Assembly (NCBI GenBank): GCA_018400055.1
Contig: JAGYNK010000100.1
Location: forward strand, 1-10,321
DNA: 10,321 bases
Direction: 5' to 3'
Origin: Candidatus Moraniibacteriota bacterium
GTDB taxonomy: Bacteria > Patescibacteriota > Minisyncoccia > Moranbacterales > UBA9337
Shown here: positions 1-6,348 of the stretch, in pieces
Position numbering within the stretch: the stretch's first letter is position 1
Layout of the letters: every line of letters begins with the position of its first letter
Translations under genes and position numbers: made by a program
The notes under the pieces: model-generated
What the model saw: only the letters and a program-made list of their open reading frames with translations
What the model was told of the DNA's origin: nothing
Databases searched by the model: none

Positions 1-47
1 GAAGCCTGCCTTGCCTGCTTCTTCGGCGGACAGGCCGGCAGGCAGGC
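1..47. repeat. GC-rich palindromic repeat (GCCTGCC/GGCAGGC type)
   Basis: This short GC-rich stretch stands out from the AT-rich surroundings. GCCTGCC at 4-10 is the reverse complement of GGCAGGC at 37-43 (and again at 41-47), so it can fold as a hairpin. The core GCCGGCAGGCAGGC recurs inside comEC near 7088-7101, also next to a CTTCGG motif, which marks a dispersed family. It abuts the next repeat type at 45. It is probably intergenic repeat DNA; I see no coding capacity. The left end may be cut by the window edge. Confidence 0.6.
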
Positions 48-120
48 AATCTCGTTAGACTGATGCTGATAATACTGAATCCTAGATTGCCGCGCTCCGT
101 TTTACTTCGCTCGCAATGAC
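45..120. repeat. Dispersed inverted repeat, copy A (GCAATCT...CTCGCAATGAC)
   Basis: GGCAATCT at 45-52 is the reverse complement of AGATTGCC at 84-91. The right end, TCGCTCGCAATGAC at 107-120, matches the right end of the larger repeat at 6592-6717. The loop also shares a CTGATGCT-like word with that copy. The outer left arm (GTCATTGCGAG in the other copy) is missing and its place is taken by the GC-rich repeat, so this is a truncated or chimeric copy. Related GTCATTGCGAG-type palindromes are widespread in bacterial intergenic DNA. Confidence 0.65.
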
Positions 121-136
121 GAGAAAAGTTTGGGAC

Positions 137-182
137 TGTCACGCGGAGCTTGTCCCGCTGAATAACGGGACTCGCCATGACA
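137..182. repeat. Third palindromic repeat, upstream of nrdD
   Basis: TGTCA (137-141) pairs with TGACA (178-182), and GTCCCG (152-157) pairs with CGGGAC (166-171) around the loop CTGAATAA. The arms GTCACGCGGAG and CTCGCCATGAC are imperfectly complementary, which gives a palindrome of about 46 bp. The ATG at 177 that would extend nrdD upstream lies within the right arm, which argues against its use as a start. Confidence 0.55.
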
Positions 183-184
183 TT

Positions 185-214
185 TTGCAATTCACAGAAA
201 TTAATTAATATAAA
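185..214 (+). promoter_or_regulatory. Candidate sigma70-type promoter for nrdD
   Basis: TTGCAA (185-190) and TATAAA (209-214) are separated by 18 nt. The expected transcription start, near 221, is only a few bases before the ATG at 228. This would give an almost leaderless mRNA, consistent with the absence of an SD sequence and with 228 rather than 177 as the start. The region is AT-rich, so chance matches are possible. Confidence 0.4.
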
Positions 215-227
215 TAAAAATAAAACA

Positions 228-2408
228 ATGGGAAAAAAGACCAAAAAGAAAGTCGGGGGAAATAGGGGAAGTAAGAGGGGGAAAGGACTAAAAAATAAAA
301 TAAGCAAAGTGATAAAAAGGAGCGGTCGGGTAGTTCCTTTTAAGCGAGACAAAATAAAAATTGCAGTGGCCAAGGCTTTAAAAGAAACGACCGAAGGAAA
401 TGGAAAAAATGCTGAAAAGGTTACCGCCAAAGTAGTCCAGCTTCTGAATAAAAATTACCGGAAAAATTATGTTCCCAGAATTGAAGAAATACAAGATTTG
501 GTGGAAAGAGTGCTGATGGTTTTGGATTTTGAAGAAACGGCCAAAGCCTATATTCTTTATCGCGAGCAGCATAGAAAAATTCGCGAAACCAAAGAAGCTT
601 TGGAAGAGGCGGTGGATTTAGTGGATAAATACATCAGGGAAATAGATTGGAAGGTTAAGGAAAATGCCAATATGTCCTACTCTTTGCAAGGGCTCAATAA
701 TTATATCGCTTCGGCCGTGAGTTCAAAATATTGGATGAACAGAATCTATTCCAAAAAAATCAGAGAAGCTCATGAACAAGGTGATTTTCATATCCATGAT
801 TTGCAGTCAATTTCGGCTTATTGTTGCGGGTGGGATTTGCAAGATCTTTTGCGGCGAGGGTTTACCGGAGTTTCCGGAAAAGTGGCCTGCAAGCCGGCCA
901 AGCATTTCGGTTCAATTTTAGGACAGATGGTGAATTTTATTTATACTCTTCAGGGAGAAGTGGCGGGAGCGGAAGCTTTTTCCAATTTTGACACATTATT
1001 GGCTCCTTTCATAAAATACGACAAGCTGAATTACGAACAAGTTAAGCAGGAAATACAATCATTTGTTTTTAATATGAATGTTTCTACGCGAGTGGGATTT
1101 CAGACGCCTTTTTCCAACATAACTTTGGACATTACTCCTCCCAAAATTTTAGCCAAAGAAGCGGTGATTATAGGAGGAGAGCCTCAAAAGGAAACTTATG
1201 GCGATTTTCAGGAAGAAATGAATATGATAAACAGAGCTTTTGCGGAAGTAATGATGGAGGGAGACGCCAGCGGGAGAGTTTTTACTTTTCCCATACCGAC
1301 TTACAATATTGACAAAAAATTTAACTGGAACGACGATCGCTTTGATCCCATTTGGGAAATGACAGCTAAGTACGGTATTCCTTATTTTGCCAACTTTGTC
1401 AATTCTGATATGAATCCGGAAGATGCCAGGAGCATGTGTTGTCGTCTAAGGTTGGATAATCGGGAATTGTTAAAAAGAGGAGGAGGTCTTTTTGGCGCTA
1501 ATCCGTTGACCGGTTCTGTCGGAGTGGTAACGATAAATATGCCCCGCTTGGGTTATACATCCAAAGGAAAAAAAGAGTTTTTAAAAAAATTGGACATTCT
1601 TATGGAACTGGCCAAGCAAAGTTTGGAGATAAAAAGGGATTTGATTGAAAACTTGTCCGAAAAGGGGCTTTATCCATATTCAAAATTTTATCTGGAAGCC
1701 ATGAAAAAACGCCGCGGGCAGTATTGGTCCAATCATTTTTCCACAATTGGATTGGTGGGAATGAATGAGGCTTTGCTTAATTTAATGGGAAAAGACATTA
1801 CCACCAAGGAAGGTCAAAAATTTGCGGAGAGAGTTTTGGAGCATATGAGAAAGAAAATAATCGGCTTTCAAAAAGAGACGGGCAATCTTTACAATTTGGA
1901 AGCTACTCCGGCGGAAGGCACAGCTTATCGGCTGGCGCGGCTGGATATGGAAAAATATCCCAAAATGATATTTGCCAATAAAGAAGCGGTTAAGAATAAC
2001 GGAAGCAAACCTTATTACACCAATTCTTCCCAACTGCCGGTTTCCTTTACGGAAGATATTTTTGAAGCGCTGGATATTCAAGATAAGCTCCAAACAAAAT
2101 ATACCGGTGGAACCGTTCTGCACGGATTTTTAGGCGAGCGTATCAATAGCATAGAAACGACAAAAAAATTAGTCAGGAAGATCGCCGAAAATTACGCCTT
2201 GCCTTATTTTACCATCTCTCCCACTTTCAGCATTTGTCCCGTACATGGTTACATAGAAGGGGAGCATTATACTTGTCCCAAGTGTGTGGTAAAACAAAAA
2301 TGCGAAGTTTACTCGCGAGTGGTTGGTTATATCCGTCCGGTTCAGCAATGGAATGAAGGAAAGCAATCTGAGTTTAAAGATAGGAAAGAATTTGTGATGG
2401 GCAAATAG
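228..2408 (+). CDS. nrdD: Anaerobic (class III) ribonucleoside-triphosphate reductase, catalytic subunit
   Basis: This glycyl-radical enzyme reduces ribonucleoside triphosphates to deoxyribonucleotides in the cytoplasm without oxygen. From the ATG at 228 it is 726 aa, a normal length. A lysine/arginine-rich tail of about 25 residues is followed by an ATP-cone (about 26-120, with RSGRVVPFKRDKI), the allosteric nucleotide-binding domain. The reductase barrel carries HIHDL (188-192), CC at 199-200, and SMCCRLRLDNRE, whose CC pair at 404-405 should hold the thiyl-radical cysteine. It is followed by GGGLFGANPLTGSVGVVTIN. Near the C-terminus CPVHGY...CPKC gives zinc ligands (C670, C683, C686 and perhaps H673 or C692), and RVVGYIRPV contains the glycyl-radical Gly700. 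The overall style resembles Thermotoga and archaeal NrdD. The reductant (formate or a redoxin) cannot be told here. The ATG at 177 is possible but lies in a repeat. The activase nrdG follows 105 nt downstream. Confidence 0.95.
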   Translation: MGKKTKKKVGGNRGSKRGKGLKNKISKVIKRSGRVVPFKRDKIKIAVAKALKETTEGNGKNAEKVTAKVVQLLNKNYRKNYVPRIEEIQDLVERVLMVLDFEETAKAYILYREQHRKIRETKEALEEAVDLVDKYIREIDWKVKENANMSYSLQGLNNYIASAVSSKYWMNRIYSKKIREAHEQGDFHIHDLQSISAYCCGWDLQDLLRRGFTGVSGKVACKPAKHFGSILGQMVNFIYTLQGEVAGAEAFSNFDTLLAPFIKYDKLNYEQVKQEIQSFVFNMNVSTRVGFQTPFSNITLDITPPKILAKEAVIIGGEPQKETYGDFQEEMNMINRAFAEVMMEGDASGRVFTFPIPTYNIDKKFNWNDDRFDPIWEMTAKYGIPYFANFVNSDMNPEDARSMCCRLRLDNRELLKRGGGLFGANPLTGSVGVVTINMPRLGYTSKGKKEFLKKLDILMELAKQSLEIKRDLIENLSEKGLYPYSKFYLEAMKKRRGQYWSNHFSTIGLVGMNEALLNLMGKDITTKEGQKFAERVLEHMRKKIIGFQKETGNLYNLEATPAEGTAYRLARLDMEKYPKMIFANKEAVKNNGSKPYYTNSSQLPVSFTEDIFEALDIQDKLQTKYTGGTVLHGFLGERINSIETTKKLVRKIAENYALPYFTISPTFSICPVHGYIEGEHYTCPKCVVKQKCEVYSRVVGYIRPVQQWNEGKQSEFKDRKEFVMGK

Positions 2409-2424
2409 TTTGGGTATTACTTTA

Positions 2425-2448
2425 TCTTTTTTCTTTCTCTTTTTTCTT
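2425..2448 (+). other. Uninterrupted 24-nt pyrimidine tract in the nrdD-nrdG gap
   Basis: All 24 bases are C or T. A purine-rich stretch (AAAGAGGAGAGAG, about 2466-2478) follows and contains the only SD-like sequence before nrdG. CTCTTT in the tract can pair with AAAGAG in the purine stretch, so the mRNA could mask that site. No stable GC-rich hairpin precedes the tract, so it is not a typical terminator. Its role is unknown. Confidence 0.35.
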
Positions 2449-2513
2449 GTCTCAATCCTATCCTCAAAGAGGAGAGAGCTTTTCTTAAATTGTTTAAAAT
2501 TGTGCTAAATAGT

Positions 2514-3215
2514 ATGAGAATAGCCACTTTTCAAAAACTTACTCTGATAGATTATCCGGGGAAGTTAGCCACTACGGTTTTTACCGTCGGGTGTAATTTT
2601 CGTTGCCCTTTTTGTCATAATCCGGAGTTGGTTATCAGTTCACGGTTCACGGTTCACGGCGATGATAGAATAGAAAAAGATTTTTTTAATTTTCTGAAAA
2701 AGCGGAAAGGAATGTTGGAAGGAGTTTGCATTACCGGAGGAGAGCCAACCATTCAGCCGGACATAACAGATTTTATTGATAAAATAAAAAAGCTGGGCTA
2801 TTTGGTTAAGCTGGACTCTAATGGTGCTCGCCCGGATATTCTGAAGAAAATCATAGATAAAAAAAATGTGGATTTTATTTCAATGGATATAAAAAGTTCC
2901 CAAGAAAATTATGATAAGTTGGCGGGTGTTAAGGTGGATTTGGAAAGGATTAATTTAAGCATTAACTTAATTAAAAGCAGCAGGATAGATTATGAATTTC
3001 GCACAACCACTGTTCCGGGCATGCATACCGAGAAAGATTTTGAAAAAATCGCTGAGTGGATGAAAGGGGCCAAAAAATACTGTTTGCAAGAATACCGCGA
3101 CATTAAAATTTTGGAGCCGAAACTGAAAAAAGTTACCCGAGGAAAAACTTTAGATTTGGAAAAAATCAAGAAGAAGATTGAAAAGAGTTTTGGGGAAGTG
3201 GAGGTAAGGAAGTAA
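2514..3215 (+). CDS. nrdG: Anaerobic ribonucleotide reductase activating protein (radical SAM, NrdG2 type)
   Basis: This radical-SAM enzyme should cleave S-adenosylmethionine with a [4Fe-4S] cluster to put the glycyl radical on NrdD. From the ATG at 2514 it has 233 aa, starting MRIATFQKLTLIDYPGK, which matches the conserved N-terminus of this subfamily. The cluster ligands are C27-x3-C31-x2-C34 (CNFRCPFC), and the SAM-binding GGEP is at 75-78. The C-terminal half (VDFISMDIK, EFRTTTVPG) fits the partial TIM barrel. A TTG at 2490 would add eight residues. It lies about 12 nt after GAGGAGAG (2469-2477), whereas the 2514 ATG has no SD, so the true start is open. Homology favours 2514. The gene lies directly downstream of its substrate gene, so co-expression is likely. 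Three copies of a 7-nt repeat lie in codons 42-48. Confidence 0.92.
   Translation: MRIATFQKLTLIDYPGKLATTVFTVGCNFRCPFCHNPELVISSRFTVHGDDRIEKDFFNFLKKRKGMLEGVCITGGEPTIQPDITDFIDKIKKLGYLVKLDSNGARPDILKKIIDKKNVDFISMDIKSSQENYDKLAGVKVDLERINLSINLIKSSRIDYEFRTTTVPGMHTEKDFEKIAEWMKGAKKYCLQEYRDIKILEPKLKKVTRGKTLDLEKIKKKIEKSFGEVEVRK
2638..2658 (+). repeat. Three perfect tandem copies of the heptamer GTTCACG inside nrdG
   Basis: GTTCACG occurs three times in a row, encoding SSRFTVHG in the loop after the NrdG cluster motif. The unit is seven bases, so gain or loss of one copy would shift the frame and truncate NrdG after its cysteine motif. Confidence 0.85.
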
Positions 3216-3230
3216 AATTATTGTTTTTGT

Positions 3231-3264
3231 TTGACAAATTCACCGCAAAGCATTAGGCTAAAAT
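3231..3264 (+). promoter_or_regulatory. Candidate promoter for the 195-aa membrane protein gene
   Basis: A perfect TTGACA lies at 3231-3236, 15 nt after the nrdG stop. The -10 is ambiguous: TAGGCT (3254-3259) has ideal 17-nt spacing but matches poorly, while TAAAAT (3259-3264) matches well at a long 22-nt spacing. Either choice leaves a 5' leader of roughly 55-65 nt before the ATG at 3329. Confidence 0.4.
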
Positions 3265-3328
3265 GTTTAGAAAAAAATAATATTGTTAACTTGAAAAATA
3301 AATTAAAATTCAACGGGAGGAACGTGAG

Positions 3329-3916
3329 ATGGAAGGAACTATTTTTGAATTTGAAAGTGGAGTCGTTTTTGTGACTTTGATGTTTACTTGCGCTGTGCTA
3401 TTTTGCTTGACTGTTATTTATTTCATCTTTTGGAAAAAAGAAATAAAAGAACGGAAGGAGCGGGAAAAAGCATTACTGAGAGGTCTTATTTGCTCTTTCA
3501 GCACAGAGATAGCCGTGGCGGTAGATAAGATAATAGTGTCGATGAAAAATGTTCTTACTGAATTTGAAAGAGGGGAATATTCCAAGAGTATGGAATGGCT
3601 TATTAAAAATGTTAAGGATTTCCGATCCAAAAAAGAATTTTTACCGGCAATAGCCTTGTTGCGTGGCAACGTTCATGATCTTCTCCGTAAAGTTGATAAG
3701 ATAACTATTATTGAAGATAAGAAAGTGATTGTTTCTCTTATTGAAGAGATTCATGAATTAATAGGTGAGATAAAATCTTTCGTAAATGAGTATAAAATTG
3801 AAAGTTCATTTGATGTGGAATCTCAATTGCAGATTAGAGATAAGGGCATTGAGCAACTCCGGAACAGCATAAATAAGCTTGAAAAATATATACTCAAGTT
3901 TAATCTTAAAGAATAA
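3329..3916 (+). CDS. Membrane-anchored helical protein of unknown function
   Basis: I do not recognise this 195-aa protein. A short acidic N-terminus is followed by one strong hydrophobic segment (about residues 11-34, VVFVTLMFTCAVLFCLTVIY). The basic stretch WKKEIKERKEREK comes next, which by the positive-inside rule puts the rest in the cytoplasm. The remaining 150 or so residues are charged and predicted by eye to be almost wholly alpha-helical, with heptad-like spacing (for example ITIIEDKKVIVSLIEEIHEL and IEQLRNSINKLEKYILKF), suggesting a coiled coil or helical bundle. No catalytic motif is visible. The start is well supported by GGGAGG at 3315-3320, 8 nt before the ATG. The gene appears monocistronic: a TTGACA lies upstream and an intrinsic terminator begins 23 nt after the stop. 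Roles as a scaffold, a signalling partner or a pilus/secretion accessory are all possible, but none is supported. Confidence 0.8.
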   Translation: MEGTIFEFESGVVFVTLMFTCAVLFCLTVIYFIFWKKEIKERKEREKALLRGLICSFSTEIAVAVDKIIVSMKNVLTEFERGEYSKSMEWLIKNVKDFRSKKEFLPAIALLRGNVHDLLRKVDKITIIEDKKVIVSLIEEIHELIGEIKSFVNEYKIESSFDVESQLQIRDKGIEQLRNSINKLEKYILKFNLKE

Positions 3917-3938
3917 GGGAGGGAAAGTATTGTAAACT

Positions 3939-3970
3939 AAGCCTTGTGGAAAATATCTCAAGGCTTTTTT
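3939..3970 (+). terminator. Intrinsic terminator after the 195-aa gene
   Basis: AAGCCTTG (3939-3946) and CAAGGCTT (3959-3966) form an 8-bp stem with a 12-nt loop, running into six Ts (3965-3970). Orientation and position fit termination of the gene ending at 3916. Confidence 0.8.
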
Positions 3971-4012
3971 GTTGCCAAAGCTTTTCATTAGGTTTTTCAT
4001 TGGGTTTTCCAT

Positions 4013-4034
4013 TAAACTACATTTAAACTACATT
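4013..4034. repeat. Two tandem copies of the 11-mer TAAACTACATT
   Basis: Two exact adjacent copies lie in the convergent gap between 3916 and 4194. Just before them (about 3983-4013) is a looser series of TTTTCATTRGG-like words. The gap otherwise holds a terminator, a palindrome and the glycosyltransferase terminator; I see no gene in it. Confidence 0.6.
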
Positions 4035-4058
4035 AATTTTTTCTTTGCTTTTTTATTT

Positions 4059-4096
4059 AGGTACCATTTGGTTGCGACCGCAACAGAATGGCACCT
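4059..4096. repeat. Imperfect palindrome with core GTTGCGACCGCAAC
   Basis: The arms AGGTACCATTTGGTTGCG (4059-4076) and CGCAACAGAATGGCACCT (4079-4096) are complementary at 15 of 18 positions around a 2-nt centre. The same architecture (ACCATTT..GTTGCG, 2-nt centre, CGCAAC...ATGG) recurs as a perfect palindrome at 8341-8378, so this is a dispersed family. There is no T-run directly after the stem, so it is not a typical terminator. Confidence 0.75.
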
Positions 4097-4167
4097 ATTT
4101 TTTAAAGGAATACTTAATACTTAATTTTTAATTTTTGGTTTTTGAGCCGGTGTTGTGAAAAAGAAAG

Positions 4168-4201
4168 AAAAATAGAGGCATCTATAGATGCCTCTATTTT
4201 T
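4168..4201. terminator. Perfect bidirectional hairpin terminator overlapping the glycosyltransferase stop codon
   Basis: This is a perfect palindrome centred between 4184 and 4185, with 17-base arms (AAAAATAGAGGCATCTA and its complement). On each strand the stem ends in a T-run, so it could stop transcription from both sides of this convergent junction. On the minus strand the stop codon TAG (4196-4194) is part of the first arm. Confidence 0.85.
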
Positions 4202-5453
4202 TCATAATTTCTCCGGCTATTTTTAGGTGATCTCGTAACAAGCGGGGAATGAGAAAGTTTTTGGCCACCGATTTTTTGGCGCGGCGTCCGAAAGTTTCAC
4301 GCAGGGATTTGTCTTTCAATAATTCTTCAATGCGGGAAGCGCAGTGTTCAACGGTGGAAACCAGGTAGCCGTTATAACCGTCGCGGATTTGTACTTTAAT
4401 GCCTCCCACTCTTCCGGCTATTACCGCTTTCCCTTTCCACATAGCTTCGGCAACGGTTAAGCCGAAGCCTTCCTTGAGAGACTTTTGAATAATCACATCG
4501 GAAGCAGTTTGAACCGCGCTGACTAAAGTATCATTGTCATATTTAATTTCTTTGGGATCGTAAAAAAGAAATATGTCCGGGTCTCCTCGGGTGTATCTTT
4601 TTACTTCCCGAAATATTTTTTTGGAGCAAGGATTGTCATCGGCTAAATTTTGAGCCAGCAGTATCAGCTGAAGATTGGGAATATTTTTTTTAGCCAAGTA
4701 AAAAGCTTTAATAACTCCGATAGGATCTTTGAAAAAATCCAGCCGGGAAACTTGAGAGACAATGGGTTGGGAGGGGTTAATCCCTAAATTTTCCAAAACC
4801 AGCCGGGCGTATTCTTTTTTAAGAGGGGAATTTTTAGCTACCAAAGGATCAATGGCCGGAGGGAAAACGGCCACTTTTTCCGGAGGAAGATTGCCGTTTA
4901 TAAATTCATGAATGCTTAAAATTATTTTTTGGTAGGAGCTGAAATAAGGAAAAATGAAGTTCCACGTATCGGAATTGGGCGAAGATAAATCTATATGGAT
5001 TCTGGAAACAGCCGGTCTTATTTTTTTGGAAAAACTGGCCGCTAGAAGGGGTTGGGGGTCGTGAATAACATAAAGAGAAGCGTTCAGTTTTTCTATTTCC
5101 TTGGATATTATTTCAGACTGCTTGAGATAAAATTTCTTTTCGCTCTCGGTTAATTTATCGTTCTTGCCTTGAAGCCCGTTGTGAATTTTATTGGTAATTT
5201 CAAAAAAATTTACCGGCGGGTTAATGGTGTGCCATTCAGCGTTAATTTTAAGATTCCGCATAAGCGGTATAAGGCTATGCAAAATTTCAGCCACTCCCCC
5301 GCCGCCTAATCGCGAAGTGGCGTTGATATGAACGATTTTTTTGCCGGACAAACTCTCGGACAGTTTTTTAATTTCCAACATTAAATCATTGGCAAAAAAT
5401 TCCCGGTAATCTTCCAGCTCTTTTTCTTGAATTGGCACTTTTTTTAACATCAT
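4194..5453 (-). CDS. treT: GT4 glycosyltransferase, trehalose synthase (TreT)-like
   Basis: This is a retaining GT-B glycosyltransferase of 419 aa, the usual length for TreT, which joins a nucleotide-activated glucose to glucose to make trehalose. The N-terminal domain has VHINATSRLGGGGVAEILHS (41-60, glycine-rich loop), FFEITNKIHNGLQG (83-96) and VIHDPQP (129-135), all typical of the TreT/trehalose phosphorylase group. The C-terminal domain has VSQVSRLDFFKDP (232-244), with the donor-phosphate Arg237 and Lys242, and the E-x7-E signature EGFGLTVAE (Glu328, Glu336). There is no signal peptide, so it is cytoplasmic. Substrate is inferred from family only; related GT4 enzymes use other acceptors. 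Two ATGs are adjacent at the start and neither has an SD. The gene is monocistronic on the minus strand, and its stop codon lies within its terminator. Confidence 0.85.
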   Translation of the reverse strand: MMLKKVPIQEKELEDYREFFANDLMLEIKKLSESLSGKKIVHINATSRLGGGGVAEILHSLIPLMRNLKINAEWHTINPPVNFFEITNKIHNGLQGKNDKLTESEKKFYLKQSEIISKEIEKLNASLYVIHDPQPLLAASFSKKIRPAVSRIHIDLSSPNSDTWNFIFPYFSSYQKIILSIHEFINGNLPPEKVAVFPPAIDPLVAKNSPLKKEYARLVLENLGINPSQPIVSQVSRLDFFKDPIGVIKAFYLAKKNIPNLQLILLAQNLADDNPCSKKIFREVKRYTRGDPDIFLFYDPKEIKYDNDTLVSAVQTASDVIIQKSLKEGFGLTVAEAMWKGKAVIAGRVGGIKVQIRDGYNGYLVSTVEHCASRIEELLKDKSLRETFGRRAKKSVAKNFLIPRLLRDHLKIAGEIMKK

Positions 5454-5476
5454 GTTTAATTTAACATATTTTTTAC

Positions 5477-5505
5477 TTGAAAGGTAGCGGTGGCAGTGTT
5501 AATAT
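5477..5505 (+). promoter_or_regulatory. Candidate extended -10 promoter for the 90-aa gene
   Basis: TTGAAA (5477-5482) and TAATAT (5500-5505) are spaced by 17 nt, with TG at 5497-5498 giving an extended -10. The expected start, near 5512, is only about six bases before the ATG at 5518, so the mRNA would be nearly leaderless. Confidence 0.5.
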
Positions 5506-5517
5506 TCAAACAAGGCA

Positions 5518-5790
5518 ATGATTAAAAAAATTATTCTCACTTTGGTCGTTTTATGTTTAATGGTTTCTTTTCTATTGGGCGGAGCTTTGTTTTTGCATAA
5601 TAAATCCCAAGATTTTTCGCCGGTTTCTTTTTTGGGGAAAATAGCTCGGCAGGAAGTTGTGAAAAAAGTGGCCGGAAAAATAAAGGATGTTATTTACCGC
5701 GAAGCGACGATCCATAATCCCGAAGGAGACAGGCTGCCGGATGAGATTGACGATGAAATTTTGGGAAAGATAAAAGAAGAATTAAAATGA
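5518..5790 (+). CDS. Small single-pass membrane protein, unknown function
   Basis: I do not recognise this 90-aa protein. It starts MIKK and has one hydrophobic segment (about 5-26, ILTLVVLCLMVSFLLGGALF), which is either a signal anchor or an uncleaved signal peptide. A basic stretch (KIARQEVVKKVAGKIKDV) and an acidic tail (DRLPDEIDDEILGKIKEELK) follow. There is no lipobox cysteine at the end of the hydrophobic segment. The charged part is probably on the outer face of the membrane. AAGG lies only a few bases before the ATG, so SD pairing is doubtful. It is divergent from the glycosyltransferase gene and 72 nt upstream of the DUF167 gene. Confidence 0.7.
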   Translation: MIKKIILTLVVLCLMVSFLLGGALFLHNKSQDFSPVSFLGKIARQEVVKKVAGKIKDVIYREATIHNPEGDRLPDEIDDEILGKIKEELK

Positions 5791-5801
5791 AAAAGGCAGA
5801 T

Positions 5802-5835
5802 TTTTATTACCATATTATGTAATATGGTAATAAAA
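5802..5835. repeat. Perfect AT-rich palindrome between two small genes
   Basis: The 16-base arms centred on TTACCATATTA and TAATATGGTAA flank a 2-nt TG centre. A T6 run (5839-5844) starts a few bases after the stem, so it could be a weak terminator for the 90-aa gene. Like the palindromes at 4059 and 8341 it has ACCAT/ATGGT in its arms and a 2-nt centre, but it lacks the GTTGCG core, so membership of that family is doubtful. Confidence 0.7.
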
Positions 5836-5862
5836 TAATTTTTTGGTTGATGTTTTATAATT

Positions 5863-6087
5863 ATGCGCATTTATGTCAAAGTGATTCCTCGGGCTTCTAA
5901 AAATGAAGTGCTAAAAATTTCAGATGGGGAATATAAGGTAAAAGTGACTGCTCCGCCGGTTGGCGGAAAAGCCAATGATATGCTATTAAAAATATTAGCC
6001 AAGCATTTCAATGTGGCTAAAAGTTCTTTGCAAATAATCGGGGGCAAAAGCACTCGAAAAAAAATTATAGATCTTATAGGAGGTTAG
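5863..6087 (+). CDS. DUF167/YggU family protein
   Basis: This 74-aa protein matches the small alpha/beta DUF167 (YggU) family over its whole length. The signature is visible: the N-terminal strand IYVKVIPRASKNEV, then the central KVKVTAPPVGGKANDMLLKIL (about 25-45), and the C-terminal LQIIGGKSTRKKIIDLIG (56-73). Members are widespread in bacteria, archaea and eukaryotes, soluble, and have no settled biochemical function. No SD precedes the ATG. The stop codon overlaps the region of the AGGAGG (6078-6083) that serves the next gene, so translation of the two is probably coupled. Confidence 0.92.
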   Translation: MRIYVKVIPRASKNEVLKISDGEYKVKVTAPPVGGKANDMLLKILAKHFNVAKSSLQIIGGKSTRKKIIDLIGG

Positions 6088-6092
6088 GTTAA

Positions 6093-6344
6093 ATGATTTT
6101 TATTTTAATTTCAAGAGATGAAAAAAAGGTTGAAAAAGTTTTGCCTGAAGAAAGAAAATTAATAAAAAAAGAATCTGAGTTGGAAGAAGATTGGAAGGAG
6201 AAAATGTCGCATATCGGCACTTTTTATTCTTATAGGTTTGCTAAGGATTCTTCATCATTCCAACTTAGAACCTTAGAGGAAATTGAAAAGTCACTTAATG
6301 ATAAAGGGGTGATTATTTTTATCAATAAAAAAAACGGAGAATAG
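6093..6344 (+). CDS. Unrecognised 83-aa protein in a DUF167-led operon
   Basis: I do not recognise this protein. It begins with a hydrophobic strand (MIFILISRD), continues with a highly charged helical stretch (about 10-38, rich in Lys and Glu), then SHIGTFYSYRFAKDSSSFQL (39-58) and a final helix plus strand (EEIEKSLNDKGVIIFINKK). The pattern suggests a small soluble alpha/beta fold. The hydrophobic start is too short for a membrane segment. The start is strong: AGGAGG at 6078-6083, 9 nt from the ATG and inside the end of the DUF167 gene. Only 4 nt separate its stop from the next start. Confidence 0.75.
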   Translation: MIFILISRDEKKVEKVLPEERKLIKKESELEEDWKEKMSHIGTFYSYRFAKDSSSFQLRTLEEIEKSLNDKGVIIFINKKNGE

Positions 6345-6348
6345 TCAA

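Noticed and set aside
177..227. Upstream ATG at 177 as the nrdD start
   Set aside because: The ATG lies in the right arm of a palindromic repeat, the added residues are not typical of NrdD, and a candidate promoter at 185-214 would start transcription downstream of it.
1782..2123. Minus-strand ORF inside nrdD, and similar antisense ORFs in nrdD, comEC, MBL and ndk
   Set aside because: They lie opposite strongly conserved coding sequence, have no ribosome-binding sites, and have compositions expected of antisense shadows.
3986..4034. Short quasi-repeats (TTTTCATTRGG, TAAACTACATT) as a possible CRISPR-like array
   Set aside because: Units are only about 11-14 nt, imperfect and without spacers; no cas gene is nearby.
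4059..4096. Palindrome as an intrinsic terminator
   Set aside because: Mismatches in the stem and no T-run immediately after it, and true terminators already flank it on both sides.
5856..5861. TATAAT two bases before the DUF167 ATG
   Set aside because: A start from it would lie downstream of the ATG at 5863 and would remove the start codon.
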